Positions 1-6,562 of a stretch of DNA of 16,281 nt are shown one piece after another. A model generated the notes under the pieces. The model saw only the letters and a list, made by a program, of their open reading frames with translations, did no database searches and was not told the DNA's origin. The position numbers were made by a program, and so were the translations under genes. Position 1 is the first letter of the stretch, and the number at the start of each line of letters is the position of its first letter. The stretch is from Pseudomonadota bacterium (lineage in GTDB: Bacteria; Desulfobacterota; Desulfobulbia; Desulfobulbales; SURF-16), in contig JAUVQZ010000036.1 in NCBI GenBank assembly GCA_030597865.1, positions 1-16,281 on the forward strand. Reading direction: 5' to 3'.

Positions 1-395
1 TGACCGAGTTCATGGTCTCCATTGACATGTGCCCGATCCATATCGTCACCGGCACACCGGGTAAGAAGTTTGAAAAGCGGATCCGGGAGATCACCCGTGA
101 CATGGATTGCGAGGTCAATGTCATGGCCAAGGGCGATCTCTTCCAGCTCCACCAGTGGATCAAAAATGCGCCGGTGGATCTGCTGATGTGCAACACCTAT
201 GGCAAGTATATCGCCAGGGACGAGGATATCCCCCTGGTGCGCTGGGGATTTCCCATCCTGGATCGTCAGGGCCACCAGTATTTCCCCACCGTGGGCTATA
301 AGGGTGGCCTGAGGTTACTGGAGAAGATTCTCGGTGTGCTCATGGACCGGATGGATCGCGATGCCTCCGAGCAGACATTTGAACTGGTACTTTAA
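1..395 (+). CDS. nifK: NifK, nitrogenase MoFe protein beta subunit (C-terminal part)
   Basis: This is the 3' end of a gene that begins upstream of the window; the frame is open from base 3. NifK is the beta subunit of the dinitrogenase (MoFe protein) and shares the P-cluster with NifD in the cytoplasm. About 130 C-terminal residues are visible. They include the segment RWGFPILDRQGHQYFP and the following T-V-G-Y-K-G-G-L-R-L-L-E-K-I, which match the conserved NifK C-terminal region (R-x-G-F-P-x-x-D-R followed by a G-Y-x-G-x helix). A short C-terminal tail follows and the gene stops with TAA. The P-cluster cysteines would lie upstream and cannot be checked. Assignment as NifK rather than VnfK/AnfK rests on motif resemblance and on the nifEN-nifB genes downstream. 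A GC-rich hairpin starts 8 bases after the stop. Confidence 0.93.
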   Translation, partial: TEFMVSIDMCPIHIVTGTPGKKFEKRIREITRDMDCEVNVMAKGDLFQLHQWIKNAPVDLLMCNTYGKYIARDEDIPLVRWGFPILDRQGHQYFPTVGYKGGLRLLEKILGVLMDRMDRDASEQTFELVL

Positions 396-402
396 CAGGC
401 AG

Positions 403-422
403 GCGGGGGGAGCATCCCCCGC
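403..422 (+). other. GC-rich hairpin between nifK and the NifB-like gene
   Basis: GCGGGGGG, a four-base loop AGCA, then TCCCCCGC form an 8-bp stem with one G-T pair. No T-run follows, so an efficient intrinsic terminator is unlikely. An intergenic hairpin directly after nifK could stabilise the upstream transcript's 3' end or reduce read-through into the accessory genes; that role is inferred. Confidence 0.55.
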
Positions 423-436
423 CCCCTTAAACAAAT

Positions 437-1615
437 ATGCAGACAGCCATGACAACCATACCCACCGCCCCAAATCCCGCCCGTTCAAGGGCCCGGGCCC
501 CCTGGCTACAGCTGGCCATCGCCCCCCAGGCCCAGGCCCGGCTGCGCTTTGCCGCGCCCGGCACCCTTGAACGGGGCCTGCTGCCAATGGAGGCCCTGGA
601 GCTGATCAGCCACACCCAGAAACAGGGCATGGCCGTGGAGATGGTGGAGCTCGCCGGCCCCGGTGACCCCCTGGCCACACCGGAGCTTACCCTGGAGTGT
701 GTCCGGGCCATCCGTGACCGATACCCCGGGCTTGCTATAACCGTCTCCACCCTGGGCCTTGGTATTGGGCCCATGCTTGCTGAACTGGTTAGCCTTGGCG
801 TCCGTATTAACCTCCAGGTGGATGCGGTGCGGCCCGGGGTTGTGGCAGAAATTTTCCGCTGGATCCGGCCGCAGCGTAAGACCCTGGGCATGGCCAGGGT
901 TGCCCCCCTGCTGGTGGCTGAACAGGCCAAGGCCATCACAGCCTGCAGCAGGGCAGATCTTACCCTGACCATCAGCACCACGGTCTACCCCAATCATAAC
1001 CACGAACATATTGAGGAGATTGCCCGGACAGTGGCAGATTTGGGCGCCACCACCATGGTCCTCCAGCCCTTCATGCCCTGTGGTATCGAGGGTGAGCCAG
1101 CCGGCCCTGGCAGCAAACTCCTGGCTGAGCTAACGGCATTGGCCTCAAGACATCTGTCCCTGGCCACGGCTCCGCTCTATATCAGCACCCCTCCGGATGG
1201 TATTGAAAGCGGTTGCCCTGCAAAAACAGCCACCCTGCCCAAGGCCAGGAAGGGCAGGGCCAATGTCGCCGTGCTCAGTGGCAATGGTATGGATATTGAC
1301 CTCCACCTGGGCCAGGCCATCAAGGCCTTGATCTACGGCCCCCGGCAGGACGGTCTCACCTGTCTGCTGGAGGCCCGCAATCTCCCTGAGCCGGGTACGG
1401 GGGACAGTCGCTGGCAAAAGGTCGCTGCAACCTTAGACGACTGCTTTGTCCTTCTGGCTGCCAGTGTCGGCCCCAAGCCCCGCGAAATCCTAGGCCGGAG
1501 CGGCCTGGCCCTTGTTATCAGCGGCGATGAAGTCGAAGGTTCCGTGGACATGCTCTTTGGCGGTGGCAAAAAAGGCAGGTGTAAAAATAGGGCACAAAAT
1601 CACCCCTCCCCCTGA
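437..1615 (+). CDS. Cluster-less NifB paralogue fused to a NifX-type domain
   Basis: This 392-residue protein aligns by eye to NifB along its N-terminal two thirds. Residues 24-39 (LQLAIAP-QAQARLRFA) sit where the true NifB of this window has VHLPVAP followed by the radical-SAM Cys-x3-Cys-x2-Cys. Here the three cysteines are Ala32, Leu36 and Ala39, and the upstream H-P-C-F-N motif is also missing. The NifB AGPGDP motif is kept at residues 73-78 (then LATPE). The later NifB-type region near residues 205-216 lacks the usual N-C before the M-P. Residues about 275-375 (NVAVLSGNG, then DLHLGQA) resemble the dinitrogenase iron-molybdenum cofactor (NifX/NafY) family. It should therefore not cleave SAM. 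A role in carrying or presenting NifB-co or FeMo-co is an inference. It lies 41 bases after nifK, presumably in the same operon. No good Shine-Dalgarno is visible, and an ATG at 449 is an alternative start. Confidence 0.8.
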   Translation: MQTAMTTIPTAPNPARSRARAPWLQLAIAPQAQARLRFAAPGTLERGLLPMEALELISHTQKQGMAVEMVELAGPGDPLATPELTLECVRAIRDRYPGLAITVSTLGLGIGPMLAELVSLGVRINLQVDAVRPGVVAEIFRWIRPQRKTLGMARVAPLLVAEQAKAITACSRADLTLTISTTVYPNHNHEHIEEIARTVADLGATTMVLQPFMPCGIEGEPAGPGSKLLAELTALASRHLSLATAPLYISTPPDGIESGCPAKTATLPKARKGRANVAVLSGNGMDIDLHLGQAIKALIYGPRQDGLTCLLEARNLPEPGTGDSRWQKVAATLDDCFVLLAASVGPKPREILGRSGLALVISGDEVEGSVDMLFGGGKKGRCKNRAQNHPSP

Positions 1616-1620
1616 CCTTC

Positions 1621-1642
1621 TCCCCGCCAAGGGAGGCGGGGA
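1621..1642 (+). other. Hairpin between the NifB-like gene and the ferredoxin gene
   Basis: TCCCCGCC, loop AAGGGA, GGCGGGGA form a perfect 8-bp stem starting 5 bases after the upstream stop codon. It is followed by ATTTATAA rather than a run of T, so it looks more like a partial terminator or an mRNA-processing/stability element than a full terminator. Confidence 0.6.
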
Positions 1643-1694
1643 ATTTATAAACAGCAGTGATCCACGATTTCAAAAAAATATAAGGAGATACACC

Positions 1695-1994
1695 ATGGCA
1701 ACCCCAGAACGGCAAATCATTGTCTGCCAGAGTTTTCGCGTCGCAGGTGACAAAAAAGGCATCTGCCACAAACAGACCGACGGCTTCCTGCAATACATCG
1801 AAGAGGAGATCCTCGACCGCGGCCTGGACTGCCTAATCACGGCCACCACCTGCCTCAAGCAATGTGATTCAGGCCCCATCATGGTCATCCAGCCGGAGAA
1901 CTGGTGGTTCAAGGGCGTCAACAGCGAAGAGGTGATCGACACCATACTCGATGGTCTTGAGGACGGCGAACCGGCGGCTGAATATCTGATCTAA
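1695..1994 (+). CDS. Thioredoxin-like [2Fe-2S] ferredoxin, nif-associated
   Basis: This 99-residue protein has the cysteine pattern of thioredoxin-fold [2Fe-2S] ferredoxins: C11, C24, C53 and C57. The last pair lies in the motif T-T-C-L-K-Q-C-D-S-G-P, typical of the Clostridium pasteurianum 2Fe-2S ferredoxin and the Azotobacter FeSII (Shethna) relatives. C46 is extra. The C-terminal half has the expected Trp-Trp segment and an acidic tail. In C. pasteurianum this ferredoxin associates with the MoFe protein, and FeSII protects nitrogenase from oxygen. Either an electron-transfer or a protective role would fit here. I chose ATG 1695 because AAGGAG sits 8 bases upstream; the reading frame is open further 5' but that stretch overlaps the end of the NifB-like gene. 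The next gene begins 20 bases downstream. Confidence 0.9.
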   Translation: MATPERQIIVCQSFRVAGDKKGICHKQTDGFLQYIEEEILDRGLDCLITATTCLKQCDSGPIMVIQPENWWFKGVNSEEVIDTILDGLEDGEPAAEYLI

Positions 1995-2014
1995 ACAAGA
2001 GGGGGATAAGTACC

Positions 2015-2470
2015 ATGCGGGAAAAACAATCAGCCCTGCCGGTCAACCTGGTGGGTTTTGATGCCATAAAACGTGGTCCCATAGGCGGCTGGCAGGATTT
2101 TCTCAAGGAGGGCAACCAATTTTTGGCCACGGCCTCCAACGGCTATGCAAGACGCCAGCAGGTCTTTACCGCCGAGATCCTCTACAACCTGGTGGGCTTG
2201 GCCATTGAAAAATGGATCATGGCCCTGCTCATGGAGAGCGGCAACCTGCCCTATAACCACACCATGCATGACCTGGTGGAGTCCATGGAGGAGTTTCTGC
2301 CCGGCCACTTAGGCGACCTTGGCAAGGGGCTCCGGGCCCTGGATGGCTATCAGGAAATCTGCGATATTGACAGCTATACCATCACACCACCCACCATGGA
2401 TGAGGTTGCCAAAATGCTGGAACTCGCCACCGAGGTCCAGACCATCACCATGGACAAAATTGCAAATTAA
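2015..2470 (+). CDS. HEPN-like helical protein in the nif operon
   Basis: This 151-residue, mostly helical cytoplasmic protein has no cysteine-rich motif and no signal peptide. Residues about 50-145 read like a HEPN domain: a long helix (F-T-A-E-I-L-Y-N-L-V-G-L-A-I-E-K-W), then a G-N-L-P-Y loop and H-x3-HDL at residues 82-87. A helix follows, then a 'Y-x-T-x-x-P-T-M-D-E' segment before the last helix, where HEPN proteins often have a similar loop. The Rx4-6H catalytic signature of HEPN ribonucleases is not visible, so a nuclease role is not supported. I cannot name a function. Its place between a nitrogenase-linked ferredoxin and Nif11, with a 20-base gap and its own purine-rich ribosome site (GAGGGGGATAAG), suggests co-expression with nitrogenase. 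HEPN assignment is by eye only. Confidence 0.6.
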   Translation: MREKQSALPVNLVGFDAIKRGPIGGWQDFLKEGNQFLATASNGYARRQQVFTAEILYNLVGLAIEKWIMALLMESGNLPYNHTMHDLVESMEEFLPGHLGDLGKGLRALDGYQEICDIDSYTITPPTMDEVAKMLELATEVQTITMDKIAN

Positions 2471-2495
2471 TCATTTTTATTGATAGGAGAGAACC

Positions 2496-2717
2496 ATGGC
2501 AAAGAAAGATGTAGAAGACCTGCTGGTCGCCGGCGGCGAGGACAAAAACATCCGCGCCAGATACGATGTCCCTGCAACCATGGAGGAATTTGTTACCCTG
2601 GCCGCTGCAGACGGCTACAGCTTCAGCGTTGAAGAGCTTGACTCGGTTCTTAAAGAGTCGGGGGATGTCTTTGAAAAAAATGGCAACCCGGCCAAACGCC
2701 AGATCTGGTGGGTGTAG
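2496..2717 (+). CDS. Nif11 family protein, stand-alone
   Basis: This 73-residue protein matches the Nif11 family: a short N-terminal helix, then residues 29-52 with the signature M-E-E-F-V-T-L-A-A-A-D-G-Y-S-F-S-V-E-E-L, which corresponds to the family's 'A-x-x-x-G-[YF]-x-[FI]-x-x-E-E-L' core. A basic tail ending in W-W-V follows. Nif11 proteins were named from nif clusters. Related domains serve as leader peptides of ribosomally made natural products, but here no double-glycine cleavage site is visible at the C-terminal end and no modification enzyme is nearby, so a nif-linked role of unknown chemistry is more likely. ATG 2496 has TAGGAGA 6-7 bases upstream. It is the last gene of the nifK-led operon; a terminator follows 17 bases after the stop. 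Confidence 0.85.
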   Translation: MAKKDVEDLLVAGGEDKNIRARYDVPATMEEFVTLAAADGYSFSVEELDSVLKESGDVFEKNGNPAKRQIWWV

Positions 2718-2734
2718 CCCGTTAACAATGAAAG

Positions 2735-2763
2735 AGGCGATTGAGCCTGGTGCCCAATCGCCT
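2735..2763. terminator. Bidirectional intrinsic terminator
   Basis: AGGCGATTG and CAATCGCCT form a perfect 9-bp stem around an 11-base loop. On the plus strand the stem is followed by TGTATTGATTT; on the minus strand by CTTTCATTGTT. It sits between the convergent ends of the Nif11 gene and the DUF4079 gene, so it can serve both. Confidence 0.8.
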
Positions 2764-2792
2764 TGTATTGATTTCATCAATCTTGAGCCGAA

Positions 2793-3221
2793 CTAAAGCC
2801 CCAATACATATGTTCGATAAACACCAATTCCTGTGTAGATCTGAAACAAAACAATAAGCAACATAATCGTATTGCAAATGCCGTGAATAAGGGGAAGGAC
2901 TTTCCGCTGTTTTTTCCTTCTGTCCATGGCCATACCAGAAGCGATGGAAAACAGAATAAAAGGAATCAGTAATAATCCAGTTTTGGCATGTTGTCCGGTG
3001 ATAAGAAAACCATACCAGTTTGTTTTTACAGTATACAATCCAACGCAAATACCAATCAGCCATATGGTTGTGGCGACAAGGCCCAATCGAACATGCTGAT
3101 TCCAGTTAAAACGAATCTTTGCTTTAAAATGGGACATACGGAATCGGGAAATCCCAAGTTTCATGACATAGAGGGCGATTAAAATGCCCACAGATTGAAA
3201 TATCGGATGGATGAGAAACAT
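2793..3221 (-). CDS. DUF4079 / cytochrome b561-like four-helix membrane protein
   Basis: This 142-residue protein has four predicted membrane segments, about residues 4-23, 46-65, 81-99 and 112-135. Histidines lie at helix ends: H5 (in an H-P pair), H43 (Q-H-V-R-L-G), H78 (G-Q-H-A-K-T-G) and H113 (L-I-H-G). This layout fits a DUF4079 or b561-type membrane protein that could bind one or two haems b. It would sit in the cytoplasmic membrane. The cytochrome P460 gene lies 41 bases upstream on the same strand, and the pair probably forms one operon in which this protein links the membrane quinone pool to the periplasmic haem protein; that link is an inference. The start ATG has GAGG about 8 bases upstream. 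The gene is clearly A+T-richer than the nif genes beside it. Confidence 0.7.
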   Translation of the reverse strand: MFLIHPIFQSVGILIALYVMKLGISRFRMSHFKAKIRFNWNQHVRLGLVATTIWLIGICVGLYTVKTNWYGFLITGQHAKTGLLLIPFILFSIASGMAMDRRKKQRKVLPLIHGICNTIMLLIVLFQIYTGIGVYRTYVLGL

Positions 3222-3262
3222 GGTTGCTGCCTCTTTACCTTACATCTGGATCATAGGTTCAG

Positions 3263-3736
3263 CTACTTGAATTCATGAACAAGAATGAAGTCATTGGCTG
3301 CCCTTGTGCCATGGCATCCCACACAACCAGCGGGTTTTCCGAATTTAGCAGCCTTCCCATCAGGTGAATACTTGGCCCAAAACCAGTCCCCGGCATCCGG
3401 GTTATAGCCATGGACCTTATACATCACCGTAATGGCCTTGAGTTTTTTGTCCTTGCCGTAATTTTCCTTTACAACAATGGAACCATATTGGACAGGTGGC
3501 TGTGAAGAATGCAAAGCCCGATCATTTACATAGACCTTATGCAATGGGCCATGGGGCGCTCGTCCCGGTTGCATGCCTTGATGATCCGGCCAAAAAGACC
3601 ATTGTTTATACGGAGATTCTTTCGTGATATGCTTCCAAAGCAGCTCAGGGGCAGGCGATGGCATTTCGGCAAAGGCAATAGCTGAAAATATTGCACAGAT
3701 GGAAATAACACCCAAACTAATAACGAACTTTTTCAT
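3263..3736 (-). CDS. Cytochrome P460 family protein, periplasmic
   Basis: This 157-residue protein has a signal peptide (Lys-Lys, then a hydrophobic core; likely cleavage after A-F-A at residue 23). One c-type haem site, C-V-G-C-H at residues 138-142, lies near the C-terminus, as in cytochrome P460. The body carries the family pattern: I-V-V-K-E, then L-K-A-I-T-V-M-Y-K, then D-W-F-W-A-K-Y-x-P-D-G-K. P460 proteins of ammonia oxidisers oxidise hydroxylamine through a lysine-crosslinked haem. Many homologues elsewhere lack the crosslink and are of unknown function, sometimes cytochrome c'-beta-like binders of NO. The crosslinking lysine cannot be decided by eye. AAGGAG sits 6 bases before the ATG. 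It is probably co-transcribed with the downstream DUF4079 gene. Confidence 0.87.
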   Translation of the reverse strand: MKKFVISLGVISICAIFSAIAFAEMPSPAPELLWKHITKESPYKQWSFWPDHQGMQPGRAPHGPLHKVYVNDRALHSSQPPVQYGSIVVKENYGKDKKLKAITVMYKVHGYNPDAGDWFWAKYSPDGKAAKFGKPAGCVGCHGTRAANDFILVHEFK

Positions 3737-4005
3737 GACAGACTCCTTGCTTTATAATGGTTGATCTGAGACGAAGATACTCGTCATGCAATGGCTCACA
3801 TGGAAGCCATGTTTCACACACCCGTCAAACATAGGAATCAATACTATATACATAAAGAAAGCCGTTAACCAAGCCATAATAATATGGTGATTAAGGCCGC
3901 TCGGCATATCAGATTTAATGTCGAAAGAATTCCAGACGTTACTTATTGTCAGATAAGTGCCTTATTTCTCAAATGAGTTTGCTGATGCCTTTTTTGATTT
4001 AATGG
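3737..4005. other. Intergenic, A+T-rich; presumed promoter region of the P460 operon
   Basis: There is no coding frame of note in these 269 bases. The sequence is A+T-rich, like the P460 gene, and holds the ribosome site of that gene (AAGGAG) and a TATAAT-like stretch on the minus strand about 20 bases before it. I could not find a convincing -35 box, operator or terminator. Confidence 0.4.
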
Positions 4006-4422
4006 TTATGAATTTTCATCTTTGGGGCCAACCCAGAAGAAGGGGTTGTGGGCAACCTCCCACAGATAGCCATCCGGATCCTTGAAATACCCTGAGAACC
4101 CACCCCAAACAGCTTTTTGCGGGGCCTTGACCAGGGTTGCACCTGCGGCCACGGCCCCCTTGATTATCTGTTCTACTTCAGCCTCCGACGCCACATTATG
4201 GGAAAGGGTGAAACCACTGAATCCGCTGCCCTCAGCTGAAACCGTTGCATCCTCAGCAAGGGATCGGCGGTCGTACAGACCAAGCCAGGTGCCATTCAGG
4301 GCAAAGAATGCGACCCCAGGCGGTGATTCCAGCACAGGGAAAGCCAATCCTTCCCGGTAGAATTTCACAGATTTCGCCAAATCATCAACCCCCAGGGTAA
4401 TCATGCTGATTCGAGGTTTCAT
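4006..4422 (-). CDS. VOC family protein (glyoxalase/bleomycin-resistance fold)
   Basis: This 138-residue protein is one full VOC unit of two beta-alpha-beta-beta-beta modules. The N-terminal module begins I-S-M-I-T-L-G-V-D-D-L-A-K-S-V-K-F-Y-R-E-G-L. The C-terminal module ends with the signature Y-F-K-D-P-D-G-Y-L-W-E-V-A-H-N-P, whose glutamate is a usual metal ligand. The substrate cannot be told; the family includes glyoxalase I-like enzymes, dioxygenases and resistance proteins. I chose the ATG at 4422 because GGGAGGAG lies directly upstream and the family starts there; the frame is open to 4476 without a better start. It is probably a single gene. Confidence 0.88.
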   Translation of the reverse strand: MKPRISMITLGVDDLAKSVKFYREGLAFPVLESPPGVAFFALNGTWLGLYDRRSLAEDATVSAEGSGFSGFTLSHNVASEAEVEQIIKGAVAAGATLVKAPQKAVWGGFSGYFKDPDGYLWEVAHNPFFWVGPKDENS

Positions 4423-4557
4423 CTCTCCTCCCTGCCTCTGTTTTCTCTTATAAAGACCAGCTGCATGACCTATCAACCCAACCTGCCAACCTGTACCATC
4501 CTGTTAAAATCAGGCCCATGGCCATTGCTGAGGCCTGCTGGCTTCGTGGTCTGCCGT

Positions 4558-4621
4558 AAACCTTAGCAGTAAACAACAATGAAGTTTCGAGCAGATAACC
4601 CACCCTGCCAAGTTGGGTTAT
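4558..4621 (-). repeat. Dispersed 3'-flank repeat, copy 1, with hairpin
   Basis: About 64 bases closely resemble 8539-8602. The 18-base core AAACAACAATGAAGTTTC (4571-4588) is identical in both. ATAACCCA and TGGGTTAT (4595-4602, 4614-4621) form an 8-bp stem. In both copies the hairpin lies just after the stop of a minus-strand gene, here the RluA-like gene, so it may serve as its transcript end. Confidence 0.75.
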
Positions 4622-4643
4622 ATATTTCTGAAAAAATCTTCCG

Positions 4644-5354
4644 TCATGGGCCACCCAGGAGTGCATTAAAATAACCAGGCACCTTTGCCTCAAAGGTCAT
4701 CTCCTCCTTTGTGTGGGGATGCACTATTGTTATGGATTCGGCATGGAGGGTGAGTCTCTTGACACCCTTGCCCTTGACGCCATACACCTTATCCCCGGCC
4801 ACCGGACAACCTTTATCGGCAAATTGGACCCGGATCTGGTTTTTCCTGCCGGTGATGAGGTCTATCTCAAGGAAGCTGTATTTTTTTGATTCCCTCAGAA
4901 CCCTATAACCGGTCTTGGCCAGCTTGCCCTTTTTGGGATCCGTAACAGAGTACATTTTATGGATACTGTTTTCGGCAAGATAGGAGGTAATAACGCCCTC
5001 CTTCTCCGCCAACCTTCCCTGGACAACGGCATAATACCTTTTTTTAAATGCCGGCCACTCATCCTGGAGATAACGCTTGGCCTTTTCATTTTTGGCAAAA
5101 ACAAGAATCCCGGAGGTATCCCTGTCCAGACGATGGACGATAAACACCCGGTTCTTTGATTTCTGAACCCCCTTGCGCACGTAATCATTCAAGCGGTAAT
5201 AGGCGGTGTTCTCTTTATCCCTCTCCGTACCAATTGTTAACAGGCCACTCACCTTATCCACCACCAGGATATCCCGATCCTCATAGAGGATGACAAGCCC
5301 TCTGGGCTGGAATTTCTTGGGAGGGGCCTTAAAATTTTTCTGACGTTCGTGCAT
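4644..5354 (-). CDS. RluA-type pseudouridine synthase
   Basis: This 236-residue cytoplasmic protein belongs to the RluA family, which isomerises uridine to pseudouridine in rRNA or tRNA. The catalytic motif is H-R-L-D-R-D-T-S-G at residues 74-82, with D77 the nucleophilic aspartate. Residues 20-45 (I-L-Y-E-D-x-D-I-L-V-V-D-K-x-S-G-L-L) are the usual N-terminal element, and G-R-K-N-Q-I-R-V-Q is the conserved C-terminal segment. There is no S4 domain, and length fits the short single-domain members. Which RNA position it modifies cannot be told. The start ATG has only a weak ribosome site. It seems to be transcribed alone, with the dispersed hairpin repeat directly 3' of it. Confidence 0.93.
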   Translation of the reverse strand: MHERQKNFKAPPKKFQPRGLVILYEDRDILVVDKVSGLLTIGTERDKENTAYYRLNDYVRKGVQKSKNRVFIVHRLDRDTSGILVFAKNEKAKRYLQDEWPAFKKRYYAVVQGRLAEKEGVITSYLAENSIHKMYSVTDPKKGKLAKTGYRVLRESKKYSFLEIDLITGRKNQIRVQFADKGCPVAGDKVYGVKGKGVKRLTLHAESITIVHPHTKEEMTFEAKVPGYFNALLGGP

Positions 5355-5524
5355 AATATTTACTTATGGGTACTCCAGTATGAAACTGCTCTTCTGCCCT
5401 TGTGGTTAGAGAACTGCCATATATACACCCGGGACAGGCCTTCTGCGATCTTTACATGACCCGCCCCCTTGATTCTCCGTTTCCCACCTCAGCCCTCACA
5501 GCGCCATGGCCAACGGCTACCCCC

Positions 5525-6196
5525 TCAGAGCAAGGCCTTTTTCAGGGGACAGTTCTCGGCAACCTCCAGCCCCTGGCGATAGGCCTGCAGCACCTCGACG
5601 GATTTTGCGGCAAGCATCCTGCGAACCTCCCTTCTCTTGCCCCTTAGCCGCGCTATGCGCATTGAATCGTAGGCCGTTGTCTGATGGCGCATCCAGGCGA
5701 TAACAGCGGCCTCGGCCCGTCTAGCAATGGGAATTCGTTCGGTCCTGGCCACCGTGCCGCTTCCCACCGGGGTGGCGTGGTCGGTAATTTTGCCGCCAAG
5801 AAGACAGGCCTGGTGCTGATAGCGGGGATGGAAATCGAGAAAGCTGATAACCTCCGCATAAAACTCCCCAACATAGGCCAGCTGTTTGGCCTGGCGTCTG
5901 GCAAGATCCGTCTGCCGCCGCCTGCCATATTCAGGGGTTGACCTCTTGGCCTCGACCTCCTGTCGTGATGCCAGGATATCCGCCCCATTGGCCCAGATCC
6001 CCTTTGAGATCAGCCTTCTGCCCTTGCGAACCTGGACGACCCAGGTCACGCCCTTGGCCTTGACCTTTCTGGTTATGGCCGCGTCTCCGGCCGGCAGGAA
6101 GGCCCAATCCGCCGGAGGTGTAAGCTGTTCCCCAGATTCTGACAGAACAAGGCCTGTCATCCGGCCAGGCTGCACGAGACGATGGGTATGGGCCAT
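5525..6196 (-). CDS. DUF2293 domain protein
   Basis: This 223-residue basic protein has no signal peptide or membrane segment. The C-terminal part, about residues 138-205, matches DUF2293: H-A-T-P-V-G-S-G-T-V-A-R-T, then an alanine-rich helix and A-W-M-R-H-Q-T-T-A-Y-D. A basic helical tail follows (R-L-R-G-K-R-R-E-V-R-R). The function of the domain is unknown to me; the many arginines suggest nucleic-acid or ribosome contact. The first in-frame start is a TTG at 6199, but the adjacent ATG at 6196 is preferred. The stop of yciH lies 3 bases before it, so translation is probably coupled. It is the last gene of the COG2509-yciH operon. Confidence 0.82.
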   Translation of the reverse strand: MAHTHRLVQPGRMTGLVLSESGEQLTPPADWAFLPAGDAAITRKVKAKGVTWVVQVRKGRRLISKGIWANGADILASRQEVEAKRSTPEYGRRRQTDLARRQAKQLAYVGEFYAEVISFLDFHPRYQHQACLLGGKITDHATPVGSGTVARTERIPIARRAEAAVIAWMRHQTTAYDSMRIARLRGKRREVRRMLAAKSVEVLQAYRQGLEVAENCPLKKALL

Positions 6197-6199
6197 CAA

Positions 6200-6562
6200 T
6201 CAGCCCCCGGCCCGTTTAACATTATACCCCAGATTGCCGAGTTCTTTTTCCAGCACATCCCGCTGATCACCCTGGATTTCAATGACGCCATCCTTGAGGC
6301 TGCCACCACTGCCACATTTCTGCTTAAGGGACTTGGCGAGCTTTTTCAGGCCCCCACCATCCAGGGGGAGGCCGGTTATCAAGGTGACGCCCTTTCCCCT
6401 GCGGCCCTTTGTCTCCCGCATTAACCGGACAATACCATCGCCCTTGGGGATCGATTGTTTCTTCTTACACATGCATTTTGCCTCCTGCTTATTACAGCCG
6501 GGACACATCTTGCCAAACTCGGTGGAATACACCAGGCCACCATCTTTCTTGGGGAATTTCAT
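6200..6562 (-). CDS. yciH: YciH, SUI1/eIF1-like translation factor
   Basis: This 120-residue protein has a C-terminal SUI1 domain at about residues 42-120: V-R-L-M-R-E-T-K-G-R-R-G-K-G-V-T-L-I-T-G, then L-A-K-x-L-K-Q-K-C-G-S-G-G-S-L-K-D-G and I-E-I-Q-G-D-Q-R. This is the bacterial counterpart of eIF1 and is thought to act in start-site fidelity on the small ribosomal subunit. The N-terminal third carries C20-x2-C23 and C30-x-C32, a likely small zinc site seen in many bacterial YciH proteins. Its ATG overlaps the stop of the upstream FAD dehydrogenase gene by four bases (ATGA), and the DUF2293 gene follows at once, giving a tight three-gene operon. Confidence 0.95.
   Translation of the reverse strand: MKFPKKDGGLVYSTEFGKMCPGCNKQEAKCMCKKKQSIPKGDGIVRLMRETKGRRGKGVTLITGLPLDGGGLKKLAKSLKQKCGSGGSLKDGVIEIQGDQRDVLEKELGNLGYNVKRAGG

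Noticed and set aside
427..1009. Long minus-strand open frames opposite the NifB-like gene
   Set aside because: They are antisense shadows of a G+C-rich gene; the plus frame aligns to NifB and NifX, the minus frames to nothing known.
4448..4693. Minus-strand open frame of 81 codons between the VOC and RluA-like genes
   Set aside because: It overlaps the end of the RluA-like gene, runs through the dispersed hairpin repeat, has no ribosome site and matches no family.
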